Positions 10,025-20,169 of a DNA stretch of 64,000 nucleotides are shown one piece after another; positions within the stretch are counted from its first letter, which is position 1, and the number at the start of each line of letters is the position of its first letter. Source of the DNA: Neurospora tetraspora (lineage: Eukaryota > Ascomycota > Sordariomycetes > Sordariales > Sordariaceae); assembly GCF_033439725.1 (NCBI RefSeq), contig NW_026944389.1:1984001-2048000 (forward strand). Reading direction: 5' to 3'. The position numbers were made by a program, and so were the translations under genes. The notes below the pieces were generated by a model. The model was not told the origin of the DNA and made no database searches. It saw only the letters and a program-made list of their open reading frames with translations.

Positions 10025-12610
10025 ATGACCGGAATGTACGACAATCCACCACAGCCACCAGGGCTTCGAAATCATACGCCAGAAAGCGTTACCGCCGCCT
10101 TCGAAGCATGGGCCGACAAACATCGTGCTGCGCTAGATGCGATCGTAGCCAATGTCAACCTGAATGACCCTCAGACTGTCACATTTGAGAACGTCATGCG
10201 TCCCCAACTCGAGTTTGAGAATGAAAAGTACTCACACAACCTGCGTTTCTACCAGCACATTTCGGAGAACAGCGATTTGCGGGACACCACTCGCAAAATG
10301 GCAAAATGGTACGGTGACTTCTGGACGGACATGAATATGCGCGAGGACGTCTTCCGTGCGAGAGATGCCCTGTATCACAAATCTGGTCTCGCGGCAGGCA
10401 GGAAACAGGATCCCGGTCGGTACATCACCGAGGACATTGCAAAGAATGCAGGTTTTGAGGACGCTGAGAGTGCTATCGCTCTGGAAGAAGAGTGGAAAGA
10501 GGCTATCAGGTTAGGGTTGGGTCTACCGTCCAAACCTCAGCGTGACCGCTTCAAACAAATTCAAAAGCGCCTGGAGACAATCAAGAGCGAGTTCAAGAAC
10601 CACCACGCTACTGATAATGGCTGCAACTGGTTTACCCCTGCAGAGTTGGATGGCATAGACAGTGATGTTATTGACCAGTTGGCAAAGGGAACGGGCGAGA
10701 ATGAAGGCAGGCTCAAGGTCACCTTCGATCCCAGTCATTACGACATCTTTCTTAGAGACGTCAAGAACCCGGAGGCTCGAAAGCGCATGTGGATTGCCAT
10801 GGAGAACAAAGTACACTATACACCGTAAGTGGTTGCTGATGGTTACAAAAGCCTACTGACAATGTCCCGTTAGTGCCCGGAGAACGTCCCGCTCTTCAAA
10901 GAAGCCATGCTTCTCCGAGACGAGGCCGCCCGCCTATTGGGCTACCCAGATCATGCCACATTGAGGATTGAAAGCCGAATGGCGAAGACACCTAGGGCTG
11001 TCAACAACCTGTTGGATGACTTACGAACCCGCCTTGCACCCCTTGCCGCTAAAGAATTCAACCAGCTACTGGAGGCCAAGAAGAAGGACTGCGAGGCTCG
11101 AGACTTGCCATTTGATGGCAGTTTCTATTGCTGGGATTGGGCTTTCTACGCCTCCAAAATCTCCAAGCAAGAACATGACCTCGACAACAAAAAGGTCGCC
11201 GAATACTTTCCGATCGATTCCGCAATCACAAGCATGCTCCGCCTTTTTGGGGAGCTCTTTGGCATCGTTTTCGTTAGGTTGGCCGCAGAGGATCTCGAGC
11301 GTATCTCTCCTACTGGCGTTGCCGAAGATGTCATGTATCACCCGGACACTATCATGTTTAGTGTCTGGAATGACGAGTCCGAAGGCAATGACTTCTTAGG
11401 ATACCTCTACATTGACGCTCATCCACGCGAGGGAAAATACAGACATATAGCGAACTTTCCTTTGGAACTCGGGCACGAGAAAGCGGACGGTACAAGGTTT
11501 TACCCATCGACGGCTCTTGTTTGCAACTTCCCGGCGCCAACCAAGGACAAACCGTCACTCCTCGACCACGAACATGTTGTTGACCTATTTCATGAATTGG
11601 GACACGGGATACACGGTCTGGTTTCACGCACTCATCTCTCTCGTCATCACGGGACAGCAGGCAAGCGAGACTTTGTCGAAGCCCCTAGCCAGATGCTTGA
11701 ACATTGGACCTGGAGAGCCGAGTACATTAAGCGCATCAGCAAACACTATCGAACTGGCGAGCAGATGTCTGACGACATGGCCGAGCGGATTGCGGCAAGC
11801 AGGCATTTCCTTCAGGCGTTGAGCAACCAGCGGCAGTTGTCATCCGCGATTTTCGACATGGAGGTTCATTCGCCCAAATCACGCACCGACCTGGAAAACA
11901 TGGACTTTACCAGGCGATACAACGAGTTGAGGAACGAGCTAACAGGGATGAAGGGACCCGAAGCTATTGGTGAACCGATGTAAGGTCTCTTTTGTCTGTC
12001 ATTTCATCGTTCGTATCTTCGTATGTGTCTGACAACTGTGGTGGTAGGACGCATGGGCATGGCAACCTCCAGCATCTATTTTCTGAGTACGACGCATGAC
12101 TTTACAGTTAGTTATCAATGGTCCGACACCTACTCCTACGACATGTTCTACTCTGCCTTTGCTGGAGATCCGATGGATAAGTCTTAAGGTCACCGATACA
12201 GACGCATGGTTCTCGAAAAGGGCGCCTTGCAAGATGAAATGCTCATTCTTGAGCAGTTCCTGGGTCGCAAACCAACTACCGATGCCTTTTTCATGGAGCT
12301 GGGTCTGGCTGAATCAGTGGACACACCGTCGTTGAAGGGAAGTCCCTTCGCTGAGCGAGGCCCCGTTATTGAGGAGGGCCCCTCGAGTGAGGAGGGTCCT
12401 GCCATTGAAGGAAGCCCCATTTTTGAGGGAAGTCCCTCTGCTGGGGGAGATTCCATTGTCGAGGGAGGCCCATCTGCTGAGGGTGGTCGGGTTATCAAGG
12501 GCGACTCCTCTGCTGGAGGCGGTCCGGTTGTCGAGCCCACTTCACCGAGGGAGAGGATCCGCCACAAAATGCGGCATATTGCAGCACACTTCAAGAGGAA
12601 CAAGAAGTGA
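10025..12610 (+). pseudogene. M3 metallopeptidase (saccharolysin/MepB-like), broken 3' exon
   Basis: This is a thimet oligopeptidase/saccharolysin-type zinc peptidase, which degrades peptides in cytosol or vacuole. Exon 1 (10025-10810) and exon 2 (10874-11979) are open and conserved. They contain the zinc site FHELGHGIHG and, 25 residues on, the third-ligand glutamate in FVEAPSQM. A weak GTACAC donor at 10811 keeps frame; the stronger GTAAGT at 10825 would not. After intron 11980-12048 the last exon is damaged. TGA (12097-12099) replaces the Gly of the conserved YDAG(L/Y)YSY loop, AGTT is duplicated at 12106-12113, shifting frame, and TAA (12185-12187) follows DPMDKS. Homology resumes beyond each lesion (WSDTYSYDMFYSAF, then HRYRRMVLEKG). 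Any product would stop near residue 647 without the substrate-binding C-terminus. Confidence 0.8.
12310..12540 (+). repeat. Degenerate GS/GP-rich minisatellite in peptidase tail
   Basis: After the conserved peptidase end (FMELGLAE) the open frame continues with imperfect 15-30 base units encoding variations of EGSP, EGGPSAEGG and SAGG, then a basic tail with RHKMRHIAAHFKRNKK. No saccharolysin relative I know carries such a tail. It may be a repeat expansion tolerated because the gene is no longer selected. Confidence 0.5.
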
Positions 12611-14540
12611 TGGGAGTATCTCAAGGATTACCGCCGCGTTGCTACAACGGTCTCTACTCTATCAAACTTGCTAACATATGCACTACGATATAGAACACAA
12701 GAAGGAATTCAATATCAAAGACGTTATCTTCTAGCTCAACTCCTGTCGTTTGGATGCGTGCCTGTTTCGTTTCCATCACGATCCCCATTCACGTTTCCGC
12801 CAAGTTGTTCATGACTCTCGAGCTGGGGCATCTGAAGGGAACAACTACCTGTTCCAAGCCTTCCTCCCGGCGGCAAGTCAGTCGGGTCCCTCCATTCTCC
12901 ATTATCCAAAGCAGGCTCAACATCAACATTCAGACTTCTCCACCGATATAGTTTCCCGTGTCGACCCCATATACTTCATTATCCCTTCATCATTGGTTCC
13001 CAAGCTCATCGACGCTCGCAGCCAACCTTGGAGAGCTTTAGGCTAGGAAAGGCAACCCCAGATACGCACGGCCGATGATCGGACCAAGTGCCCGCATAAG
13101 TGTCCACCTCCCTGGGTCCCGGCATGGCACCCTTCCCTGGACGGCGAAGGTACCTGACAGGTACTTCGTCGGATCATGCATGTTCGTTAGACTCGGCCAT
13201 GCGGCGACGACGACGGCATCCTGTCTCGTTCCATCGATTGTTCATCAAGATCATCAGGTCCAAGAGACACCAGAGTGCCCTTGGCAGGGGAGTTACCTCG
13301 GAATCCGATTAGTTCAGAGCTTTGAGGCGCCATGATTGGTCAGCTGTGCATATCACCGAGAGTGTTCCGTGATAGTCCGTACTCCGCGACGGCGGCGCAA
13401 CACTACCACAAACTACGTTACTAGTGCAAACGTTAACATTTGTTTCTTCTTCCCAACCTTCTTTCTCCCCCCGGGCTGCTTACTACTCCACCCGTTGATC
13501 CTTATGTCCGTGTCGTGAGACGTCGTGTGAGATGAGCATGTTTGAGGCTCCGAGACAAAGGAGCTAGATAAACACACTAATGTAACCAAGCTCGGGCCGA
13601 CTTATACCATTCCGATAAGGTAGGGTAAAGGGGAATTCCCCGGCCACCCGGCCATAGGCTAGGCTGCGGCTGTGACAGCTACAAACATGTAACGACGCCA
13701 ACATCACACCAACGGTTTATCAGCGTTGGACTTGGCACGGAAGTTGGCGGTCGGAGCTAGGATGGATGGTCAGTCGATCGAAATCGAACGGTGGTTGCAT
13801 TTTCAATAGCCGCAGTTTCGGCATTTGTATGCGACGTTGGCAATATTGGCATGATGCTGAAGCGTCATACGGTAACCTGTTTGGCGATGTGAACTGCCAG
13901 CGAGTTGTCGCTCTCGTCGCCGTTCGCCGGAACGACTTCGTCTTGGCGATGGATGACTTCGGATTCCGACTGTCTCTCCTCAACCTCGCTGCCGTCAGTC
14001 AACATTCAACCCGTTATTCTCCGGCTAAATCCCACGGCCGTCAGTTGTTCCCACTTTTCCCGAGACAACGGGATGTGGGATGGAAATTTAGATGGCAAGG
14101 AACAGACTGAGCATCGTCAATGTCACTTGGAGATGGGACAAACCGGAGGGGAAGCGGTACCATTAACAGACGCCAAGGCCCCGAACTACGAACAGGGTGT
14201 CAATTGTTTACTCCAACCCTTCCTCCCCCTTTTGCCCGCATCATCGTTCGGCACCATCAGTCAGCACCAGCGCCATCACCAGTCGAAGAAAGCATTGACC
14301 ATTCAACGATCCCGCTCATTCATTCAATTCACCCGCCTTTTGCAATCTCCGAATCTCCTGTCGATCAGAAGCCAATTCCACGCGAACCCTGAATCCCAAA
14401 CCCCAAAAACCCCGATTTCTCCAAGCTTTCCCCAATTCCCCAACTCCCCCGGACTCCTCCAACTTGCCCATTCCGTTGTGCCGTCCTGCCGTTTAACCTT
14501 CCGTCAACTCCCCACCCACCCGCGCATGCGGCATTTTAGG
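12611..14540. other. Gene-free flank of the heterochromatin block
   Basis: ORFs of 60-230 codons occur, but none has a recognisable domain and they overlap in several frames. From about 14,210 the strand becomes C/T-rich, as in Neurospora 5' leaders, and leads up to the start of the mutated block without any coding sequence. This may be the promoter end of a gene lost to the repeat invasion; that is speculative. Confidence 0.4.
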
Positions 14541-14700
14541 TATCGATTATTAGGGCTATATAAAAGGGACGTACCTCCTGGGCCCACCTAGGCCCGCCCG
14601 CGCAAGCGCGGGCGAGACCCATACGCGACCTACGCGCGCGTGATTCAACGTGGCGCGTACCGTGGCGCGCGCTGTGGCGTGTGAGGTTCGTGTCGTATAT
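14540..14700. repeat. GC-rich palindromic boundary of heterochromatin
   Basis: Immediately before the AT-rich block lies an unusual GC-rich stretch with a TATA-like CTATATAAAA (14558-14567), a perfect 9-bp inverted repeat (CGCCCGCGC-AA-GCGCGGGCG, 14595-14614) and several GCGCG strings. It resembles the end of a transposable element that kept its CpG content. The element type is not identified. Confidence 0.4.
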
Positions 14701-14910
14701 ATATTGCTTAAAATAATTAAGATTCAAAAAACCGTTCTTTTCCCTTTCTAGTAGTATATTATACGTGATTGTTACACGTGACTCATTCCAAGTTCGCGTC
14801 TTTGAAAATTTTCGTGTCGTGTACGCATTGTAAATAACGGTATTGAAAATTTTGGAAAGAAGAGAGGGGAAGGGAGTAGATGAATAAAAGAAATAATTAT
14901 TTTTATTAAC

Positions 14911-14992
14911 GGTTTTATAGCTTAGTAGTAAATACTTTAGTATTGTGCTGTTGAAGTTGTAGGTTCGATTCTTATTATTACGGTTTTTTTTT
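14911..14992 (+). ncRNA. Mutated tRNA-like / Pol III element
   Basis: TAGCTTAGTAGTA (14918-14930) fits a Pol III box A and AGGTTCGATTC (14961-14971) a box B, 30 bases apart, with a run of nine T at 14984-14992 as terminator. A T-arm-like GTAGG-TTCGATT-CTTAT can be drawn whose mismatches would be repaired by undoing C-to-T changes. The anticodon arm has an oversized loop, so this is a decayed tRNA gene or tRNA-derived SINE head, not a working tRNA. Confidence 0.4.
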
Positions 14993-15534
14993 GCGTGGGT
15001 AAAGTTTTACCTTGGGAATTTTTTTTTTCCAAGTTAAAATAAAACAAATAATTATTTTCCTCTTCCGGTAGTAAGAATAAAATTCTATAAAAATATTTTT
15101 AGATTCTTTATAATTATAATATTATAAAAAGTATATAGGGTAGTTTCATTATATACTTTATTGGGTTTAAAATTTAAAATAACGGTTTTAAAATAAGAAA
15201 GTTAAAAATAAAAAAGAATATTTGAAACTTTAAAAGAAAAAAACTATAAGGTTATCAAAACAATAAATAAAGATTAATAAATATTTCTTTTTTTATATAT
15301 TATAATGAGGTAAATAAAATTTTCAATTTTATACCTTTATTTTACTATTATTCTACTTAATATAATACGTATGATTATAAAAATATTTTATAAACTATTA
15401 ATTTCTTTTTTACATTCGAACTTAATATTTTTATACTTTATTTATTTATTATTTTATTATTATATTACTTTACTACTTTATTAATTTCTTTATTTAATTA
15501 ACTATTTATTATCTTATCTATATATTGGCCGCGG

Positions 15535-15785
15535 CGGCCAATTTGGTTAGGGGAAGGTAATTTACTTACTTAGTATTTAAATCGATTACCTTATTATTAG
15601 CCGCGGCGGCCAATTTAGTTAGGGGAAGGTAGTTTACCTACCCGGCACTCAAATTGACTACTTTTACCTTATTTATATATTAGCCGCAGCAGCCAATTTG
15701 GTTAGGGAAAAGTGGCTTACCTACCCAGTATTTAAATCGACTATTTTATTATTGGCCGCGGCGGCTAATTTAGTTAAGGGAAATT
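15535..15785. repeat. Four-copy tandem repeat with palindromic GC core
   Basis: Four units begin at 15535, 15597, 15680 and 15752 (spacing 62, 83 and 72). Each opens with a near-palindromic TTGGCCGCGGCGGCCAA core followed by a TTnGGTTAGGGGAAGGTA-like segment and then a TATTTAAATCGACTA-like segment. The cores keep GC content while flanking DNA is heavily A/T. The variants (TTAGCC, GCAGCAGCC) differ by transitions expected from RIP. Confidence 0.75.
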
Positions 15786-16053
15786 AATATAAAAGTACGA
15801 CGGAGGAATTGAATTTAATAGCTATAAATCGATTTTTAAAATTTCTTATACAAATGAATTTTACGGAAATTCGAAAATTGTAATTCAAACTATCGGGCTA
15901 TACCTTCCCTAAATTAGCGGTCGTAGGGTATATAAAAAGGGAGAGTAAGAACGACTGGCTAAAATAAGAACGATTAGCTAAGGTAGGAACGACCGGCTAA
16001 AGTAGACAAGAGGGATTAATTATATATAAAGTTGCTTACAAGGTTACTTATAA

Positions 16054-16530
16054 GGTTTAATTAAAAGGTTATACGCTATAGGGTATTGTATACAACCGTA
16101 TATAAGGGCGCTCAAAAAATTCAATTAAAAGGTTATATACTATAAAGTAACGTATACGATACTATATAAGGGCGTTTAAAAGGTTTAATTAGAAGGTTAT
16201 ACGCTATAGAATCCTATTCGACCGTATATAGAGGCGCTTAAAAGGTTCAATTAGAAGATTATACGCTATAGGCAACGTATACAACCGTATATAGGAGCGT
16301 TCAAAAGGTTCAACTAGAAGATTATATATTATAGGATCCTATACGACCGTATATAGAAGCGTTTAAAAGGTTTAATTAAAGGATTATATACTATAGGTAA
16401 CATATACGACCGTATATAGGGGCATTTAAAAGGTTTAATTAAAGAGTTATATATTATAAGATCCTATACGATTGTATATTGAAGCGTTTAAAAAGTTCAA
16501 TTAAAAAATTATATACTATAAGGCTACCTA
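16054..16530. repeat. 62-64 bp tandem array, about 7.5 units
   Basis: The anchor GGTTYAATTARAAG recurs with its TTY at 16056, 16120, 16184, 16246, 16309, 16371, 16434 and 16496, giving periods of 62-64. Each unit also has TTATACGCTATAGG, a CGACCGTATATA core and a GGGCGTTNAAAAGG end. From unit 3 the middle alternates between ATCCTATWCGACC and a YAACRTATACRACC form, suggesting a two-unit higher-order period of about 125 bp. The mutations are mostly transitions. Confidence 0.8.
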
Positions 16531-17024
16531 AGGGTCCCGCTAGAGGGTTAAATTCTATAAGGCCGTTATAGGAAAGTTGTTTAGGTATTCCTAGGTACTT
16601 TTCCGTAAAACAAATTATGGGATTTATATAATAATAGGTTTAAATTTACAATAGTTAGCTTCTGGTTCTAATTGATAATAATAAATAAAAGTTTATAATT
16701 TATTTTTAACTTTCCTAATAGATTCAAATTCCTACTCTATGCTTTTTTCTATAGGAAAGTTATTAGGGCGTAATTTTAATATTTTCCCGTAGATTTTTTA
16801 TTTATAGAAAGGTTATTAGAGCGTAATTTTAATACCTTTCCGCGGTTCTATAATTTTTCTTTAGTTTTTAATAGGTATAAAAATATATTTAATTATATTA
16901 GGGATTAAAGTGTAAACTGCCTTCGGATTAATATTTCTACTTTTGTACTAAGCGTAGGAAGGACGTCTTTAGGTCTTTCCTTTTATAAGAACATTAATTT
17001 AAATTGAGGATTTATAATTCTACC
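16530..17024. other. RIP-type AT-rich DNA, no gene
   Basis: The end of the 63-bp array runs into a motif (16531-16560) resembling unmutated sequence at 2137-2162. A short duplication follows, with TAGGAAAGTTATTAGGGCGT near 16760 and a near copy about 55 bases later. Nothing else is recognised. Confidence 0.4.
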
Positions 17025-17306
17025 ACAAACCACCTATTATGGAGCTAGAGCCCAGGGGTTAAGCTTGGCTAATGCTAAGCCGTGTCCTGTATTATCGATA
17101 GGAAGCCTGCTTTATTGATAGAGATGCGAGCCTTCTGGTTAGCCAGACCCGTATGACTGCCTGGCCCGTGCGCTCCAAGCGACCTGTATAAAACCTTCTT
17201 TTGACTATACCCTTCTAGTGTAGTCTTCCTTTTCCTCTTTGTCAAATATAGCATTTCAACCTTATACGACTGCTCGCTGTGCCTTACTCTTGCAGACCCG
17301 TTACAC
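17025..17306. mobile_element. Un-RIPped island, possible solo LTR
   Basis: This 280-bp segment has balanced composition inside mutated DNA, so it probably arrived after the surroundings were mutated or is single copy. It holds a GTATAAAACC box at about 17187 and ends GTTACA. CTACC occurs directly before (17020-17024) and directly after (17307-17311 region) and could be a 5-bp target duplication. The left end does not begin with TG, so the LTR call stays tentative. Confidence 0.35.
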
Positions 17307-17650
17307 TACCTTAATACCATTCTTCGAACGGTATTTAAAAAGATTTTATAATAAGCTTTATTTTTAAAGCTAATAATATTAATTAAATTTATCGATAGGC
17401 TACTACCTTAAGACTAGCCCGTAGATATATTTCGGAAAGGTACTACTCTACGGACGGCATTTAGGAAGATCTTAAATTAAATACTGATGGATAAACTATA
17501 TTTATAATATTAATATTAATAATTAAATTTATTAATAAACTATATAAGTATTAGAGGAAATAAGGAAAGCGGAATTAGATTACCTTTAAGTTATATATTC
17601 GGGCCGCTAGTAGAATAAATTTAGTACTAATAACTATTATAACCTAATAT

Positions 17651-17789
17651 CGCTCGTAGTTAAATTATATAATAGGGATATTTAGGAGCATTCGTATTTA
17701 ATAATATGAAGTAAAATTCTTAGATTTATTAAAGACTAACTATTGCGAAAGTATTTATTAAGGATGTTTTTATTAATGAAGAGCGAAGA
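17651..17789 (+). rRNA. RIP-mutated 18S rRNA fragment (pseudogene)
   Basis: CGCTCGTAGTTAAA matches the universal GCTCGTAGTTGAA of small-subunit rRNA. After a deletion of the variable region come TAATAGGGATA, GCATTCGTATTTA, AAAATTCTTAGATTTATT, AAAGACTAACTATTGCGAAAG and AAGGATGTTTTTATTAAT in the correct order and spacing for the middle of 18S rRNA. Nearly all differences from the conserved sequence are C-to-T or G-to-A. Outside these limits similarity is lost. It is a displaced, dead rDNA piece. Confidence 0.85.
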
Positions 17790-18299
17790 TTTAAACTTCC
17801 TAGAACGTTTAAGTCCTATTCTAAGAAAGGTAGGGAGAATAAATCAAATTTAGAAGTAATAATTAAACCCTTTAACCTATCTATTGTCCAACGTAGGAAG
17901 GTAATTTACAAAGGAAGCCTTGGTCTTAATTTTTATAATAGTATAACGAATAATTGCCTACAGTTTGCTGGGGTAGTAACGTTATATATATTACGCCCCC
18001 CCTTAATCCTATTCTAAATTCGTTTAGTTAGTATTTGAAAAAAAATTTTAATATTAGGGAGTACGTTATAAGTATTAATAATTTTGTTAGTCTAAATATA
18101 TATATATATAATAATTATAGACTTATAATAGCTTTACAGGTTTATATTATACTATATAAGTATAATAAAAATATACTTTTGTATTTTATATTTTTATATA
18201 AAATTAGAAAATATATAACCGGAGAAAAATTCCGGTCCGGAGAAAACCTCCGGCCAATAACAGGGATCAACCCTAGATAAAATCCGGAAGAAAAATTCC

Positions 18300-18640
18300 A
18301 GAGTCCGAACTTCGAAGCTGAATTGCGGCCTCGACGTCAGTCATATGAAGACATACGTAACACCATTGGAATGATCAGAAAATAACGATTCCAAAGGTAC
18401 AAATGGTTTTGTCACTCGATAACTCGTTGATCCAAAAAGTCTATTTGAAGAGGGCTTCCCTTGAGGAAAAGGAAAACCATTGTAGATTTTTTCACTCATC
18501 GATATCTCGACTAATCTACTACCATTCCTCACATTCTACATACCATTCTACTCCACTTCGAACGCTCCACACAGCCATATTGACCGTACCTTCGTACCGT
18601 ATCTACTCGTTGATCGATACCTTTCAACAAATTTAAACCA
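18300..18640. other. Balanced-composition island in heterochromatin
   Basis: About 340 bases have normal composition and several TCGA-type sites, with a 77-codon plus-strand ORF (18403-18636) lacking any recognisable domain. It may be an inserted single-copy or late-arriving element; no terminal repeats were found. Confidence 0.35.
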
Positions 18641-18684
18641 GCCTATCGAGCGAATAATTAAATTATTATTAGTAATTTTAATTG

Positions 18685-18876
18685 TTTCGGACCTAGTCCA
18701 GCTAACGGGCTAAGTTAGGGTTATAATAGCTAATTTAATTAAAGTATTTTGGCCGTTTCGGACTCGGCCTAGCTAACAGGTTGGATAGGGACTAGAATAG
18801 CTAATTTAACTTCAGAACTTTAATAATTCTAGACCCAGCCTAATTAATGGGCTAAGTAAGGACTAGAGCGATTTTA
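18685..18876. repeat. Three-unit tandem repeat, 71-80 bp
   Basis: Units starting near 18685, 18756 and 18836 share a TTCGGACYYRGYC-like start, then CTAACGGGCTAAG, a RGGRYTAGAATAGCTAATTT segment and a CTTTAATAA tail. The copies differ mostly by transitions. Confidence 0.65.
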
Positions 18877-18879
18877 GAT

Positions 18880-19340
18880 CTAAATATAAAATTAAATCCT
18901 TAATTAACTCTATAACTTTACTTTATTACTTAAATTAATACTTATATCTTCTAAAATATATTTAACCCTTAATTAATTTTGAATTTACTTTATTACATTC
19001 ATTAATATTTATATCTTCTAAAATAAATTTAACTTTTATATATATTATCCTTCTAAATTTATCCTGAGCTTTAGCTCGTTAAAGATTTTTATTAAGATTA
19101 GGTAGTAGTTTTTTAAATAGAAAATATATTCTAACTACTACGTTCTACCCTATTTAAAGAATTTCGAACCGCGTAGGAAATTCTTTTTCCTACGCTATTA
19201 AGTTAGTAATTTATAGGTTATTACCTAAAGGCGTAGGAAAAAAACTGTGTTAATTTAGGGCTTGTAACCTTATTTAACCCTACACTATTTAAGTTAGTAA
19301 TTTATAAATTACTATTTAAAGGCGTAGGATATAAAAATTA
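18880..19340. repeat. AT-rich repeats with GCGTAGG palindromes
   Basis: A CTTATATCTTCTAAAATA segment is duplicated at about 18945 and 19015. Further on, CCTACRCTATTWAAGTTAGT recurs at 19189 and 19279 (period 90). Each copy is closed by GGCGTAGGA in inverted relation to CCTACGC; the second contains the perfect palindrome AGTAATTTATAAATTACT. Confidence 0.6.
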
Positions 19341-19514
19341 GATTAATTTAGAGTTGAAGGGTTCTATTTAACTTTATAAAAATAAGCTTATATAAAGGAT
19401 AAAATTACTACATATAAATGGATAATAAAAGATTTATTTGAATAAGAAACGTAAATATAAAGTATTAATATTAGACCTATTTAAACGAGAAATGTAGGCG
19501 TAGAATAGTATTGT

Positions 19515-19924
19515 AGAATAATAAAAGATTTATTTAAGTAAGAAACGTGGGCGTTGTCATGGCATGGCTGGACAGGTTACCAGAGCACTGGCTACTAGGC
19601 AATGGGGTGCCAGGTACAGGGCACCATAACACATCGGATGGAAAGAGGCTCATATTCTTATCGATAAGACCGTACGGAAAGGGAAGGCGGGAACGAGTGG
19701 CAGTTCTGACTTGTATGTCCAGAACCGTGATGCTCTCGTTTGACAGCTTCCTTTTCCTCCTTACACTTAATATTACTTTGATTTGTAGCTTCTAGTCTTG
19801 TTGTCTTATCACTTATAGGATCACGCTTTCATAGGCGTATAGTTTTTTAAATGTAAGTGTAGAATAATAATAGAGAAAAAGTTATACGCCTACGTTTCTT
19901 GCTTAAATAAGTCCTCTATTATCG
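19515..19924. mobile_element. Inverted-repeat element with un-RIPped core
   Basis: A roughly 38-base left arm (19515-19553, ending AAGAAACGTGGGCG) is matched in reverse complement by 19887-19924 (CGCCTACGTTTCTTGCTT...), differing at a few sites by transitions. Between them, 19552-19800 has normal GC content with no transposase-like ORF. A further copy of the left arm lies in direct orientation at 19421-19452. It looks like a non-autonomous terminal-inverted-repeat element or a larger palindromic repeat. No target duplication was identified. Confidence 0.5.
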
Positions 19925-20065
19925 CTCTACGCTTCCTTTTCTATTTTTTAAAGTCTGGGCAAATTAGAATCTACGGGTAGAATAGGTATATAAAGTAAAT
20001 TCTTAATACCTTTTTCTATAGTTTATTAGTATAAATAGTAATATGGCTAGTTTTATTCTAGTACT

Positions 20066-20165
20066 AATTTGTAACTGGGTACGTAAATAAATATTTAGGT
20101 AATAATGTAATAAATTAGTAGGTTACCGGTTCAAACCCAGTACAAATTACATTTTTCTTTTTTTT
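20066..20165 (+). ncRNA. Second mutated tRNA-like / Pol III element
   Basis: AATTTGT (20066-20072) pairs perfectly with ACAAATT (20142-20148) as an acceptor-like stem. Box B-like GGTTCAAACCC lies at 20128-20138 in the right place for a T arm (4 of 5 pairs), and a T-rich run with long T stretches follows from 20152. The D and anticodon arms are not convincing. A decayed tRNA or SINE head is the best reading. Confidence 0.4.
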
Positions 20166-20169
20166 TATA

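Noticed and set aside
10811-10873. Apparent frameshift in the first intron of the peptidase gene
   Set aside because: Using the GTAAGT at 10825 breaks frame, but a GTACAC donor at 10811 keeps it and gives ENK-CPENVPLF, so no lesion is needed here.
13905-14591. 228-codon plus-strand ORF
   Set aside because: Low-complexity Pro/Ser-rich translation of C/T-rich DNA, overlapping other frames, no domain; more like leader sequence.
15535-16530. CRISPR-like repeat arrangement
   Set aside because: The units are contiguous tandem repeats without unique spacers, in a eukaryotic genome.
18035-18280. 81-codon ORF in heterochromatin
   Set aside because: AT-rich translation (Ile/Tyr/Asn/Lys) without a domain; expected by chance in such DNA.
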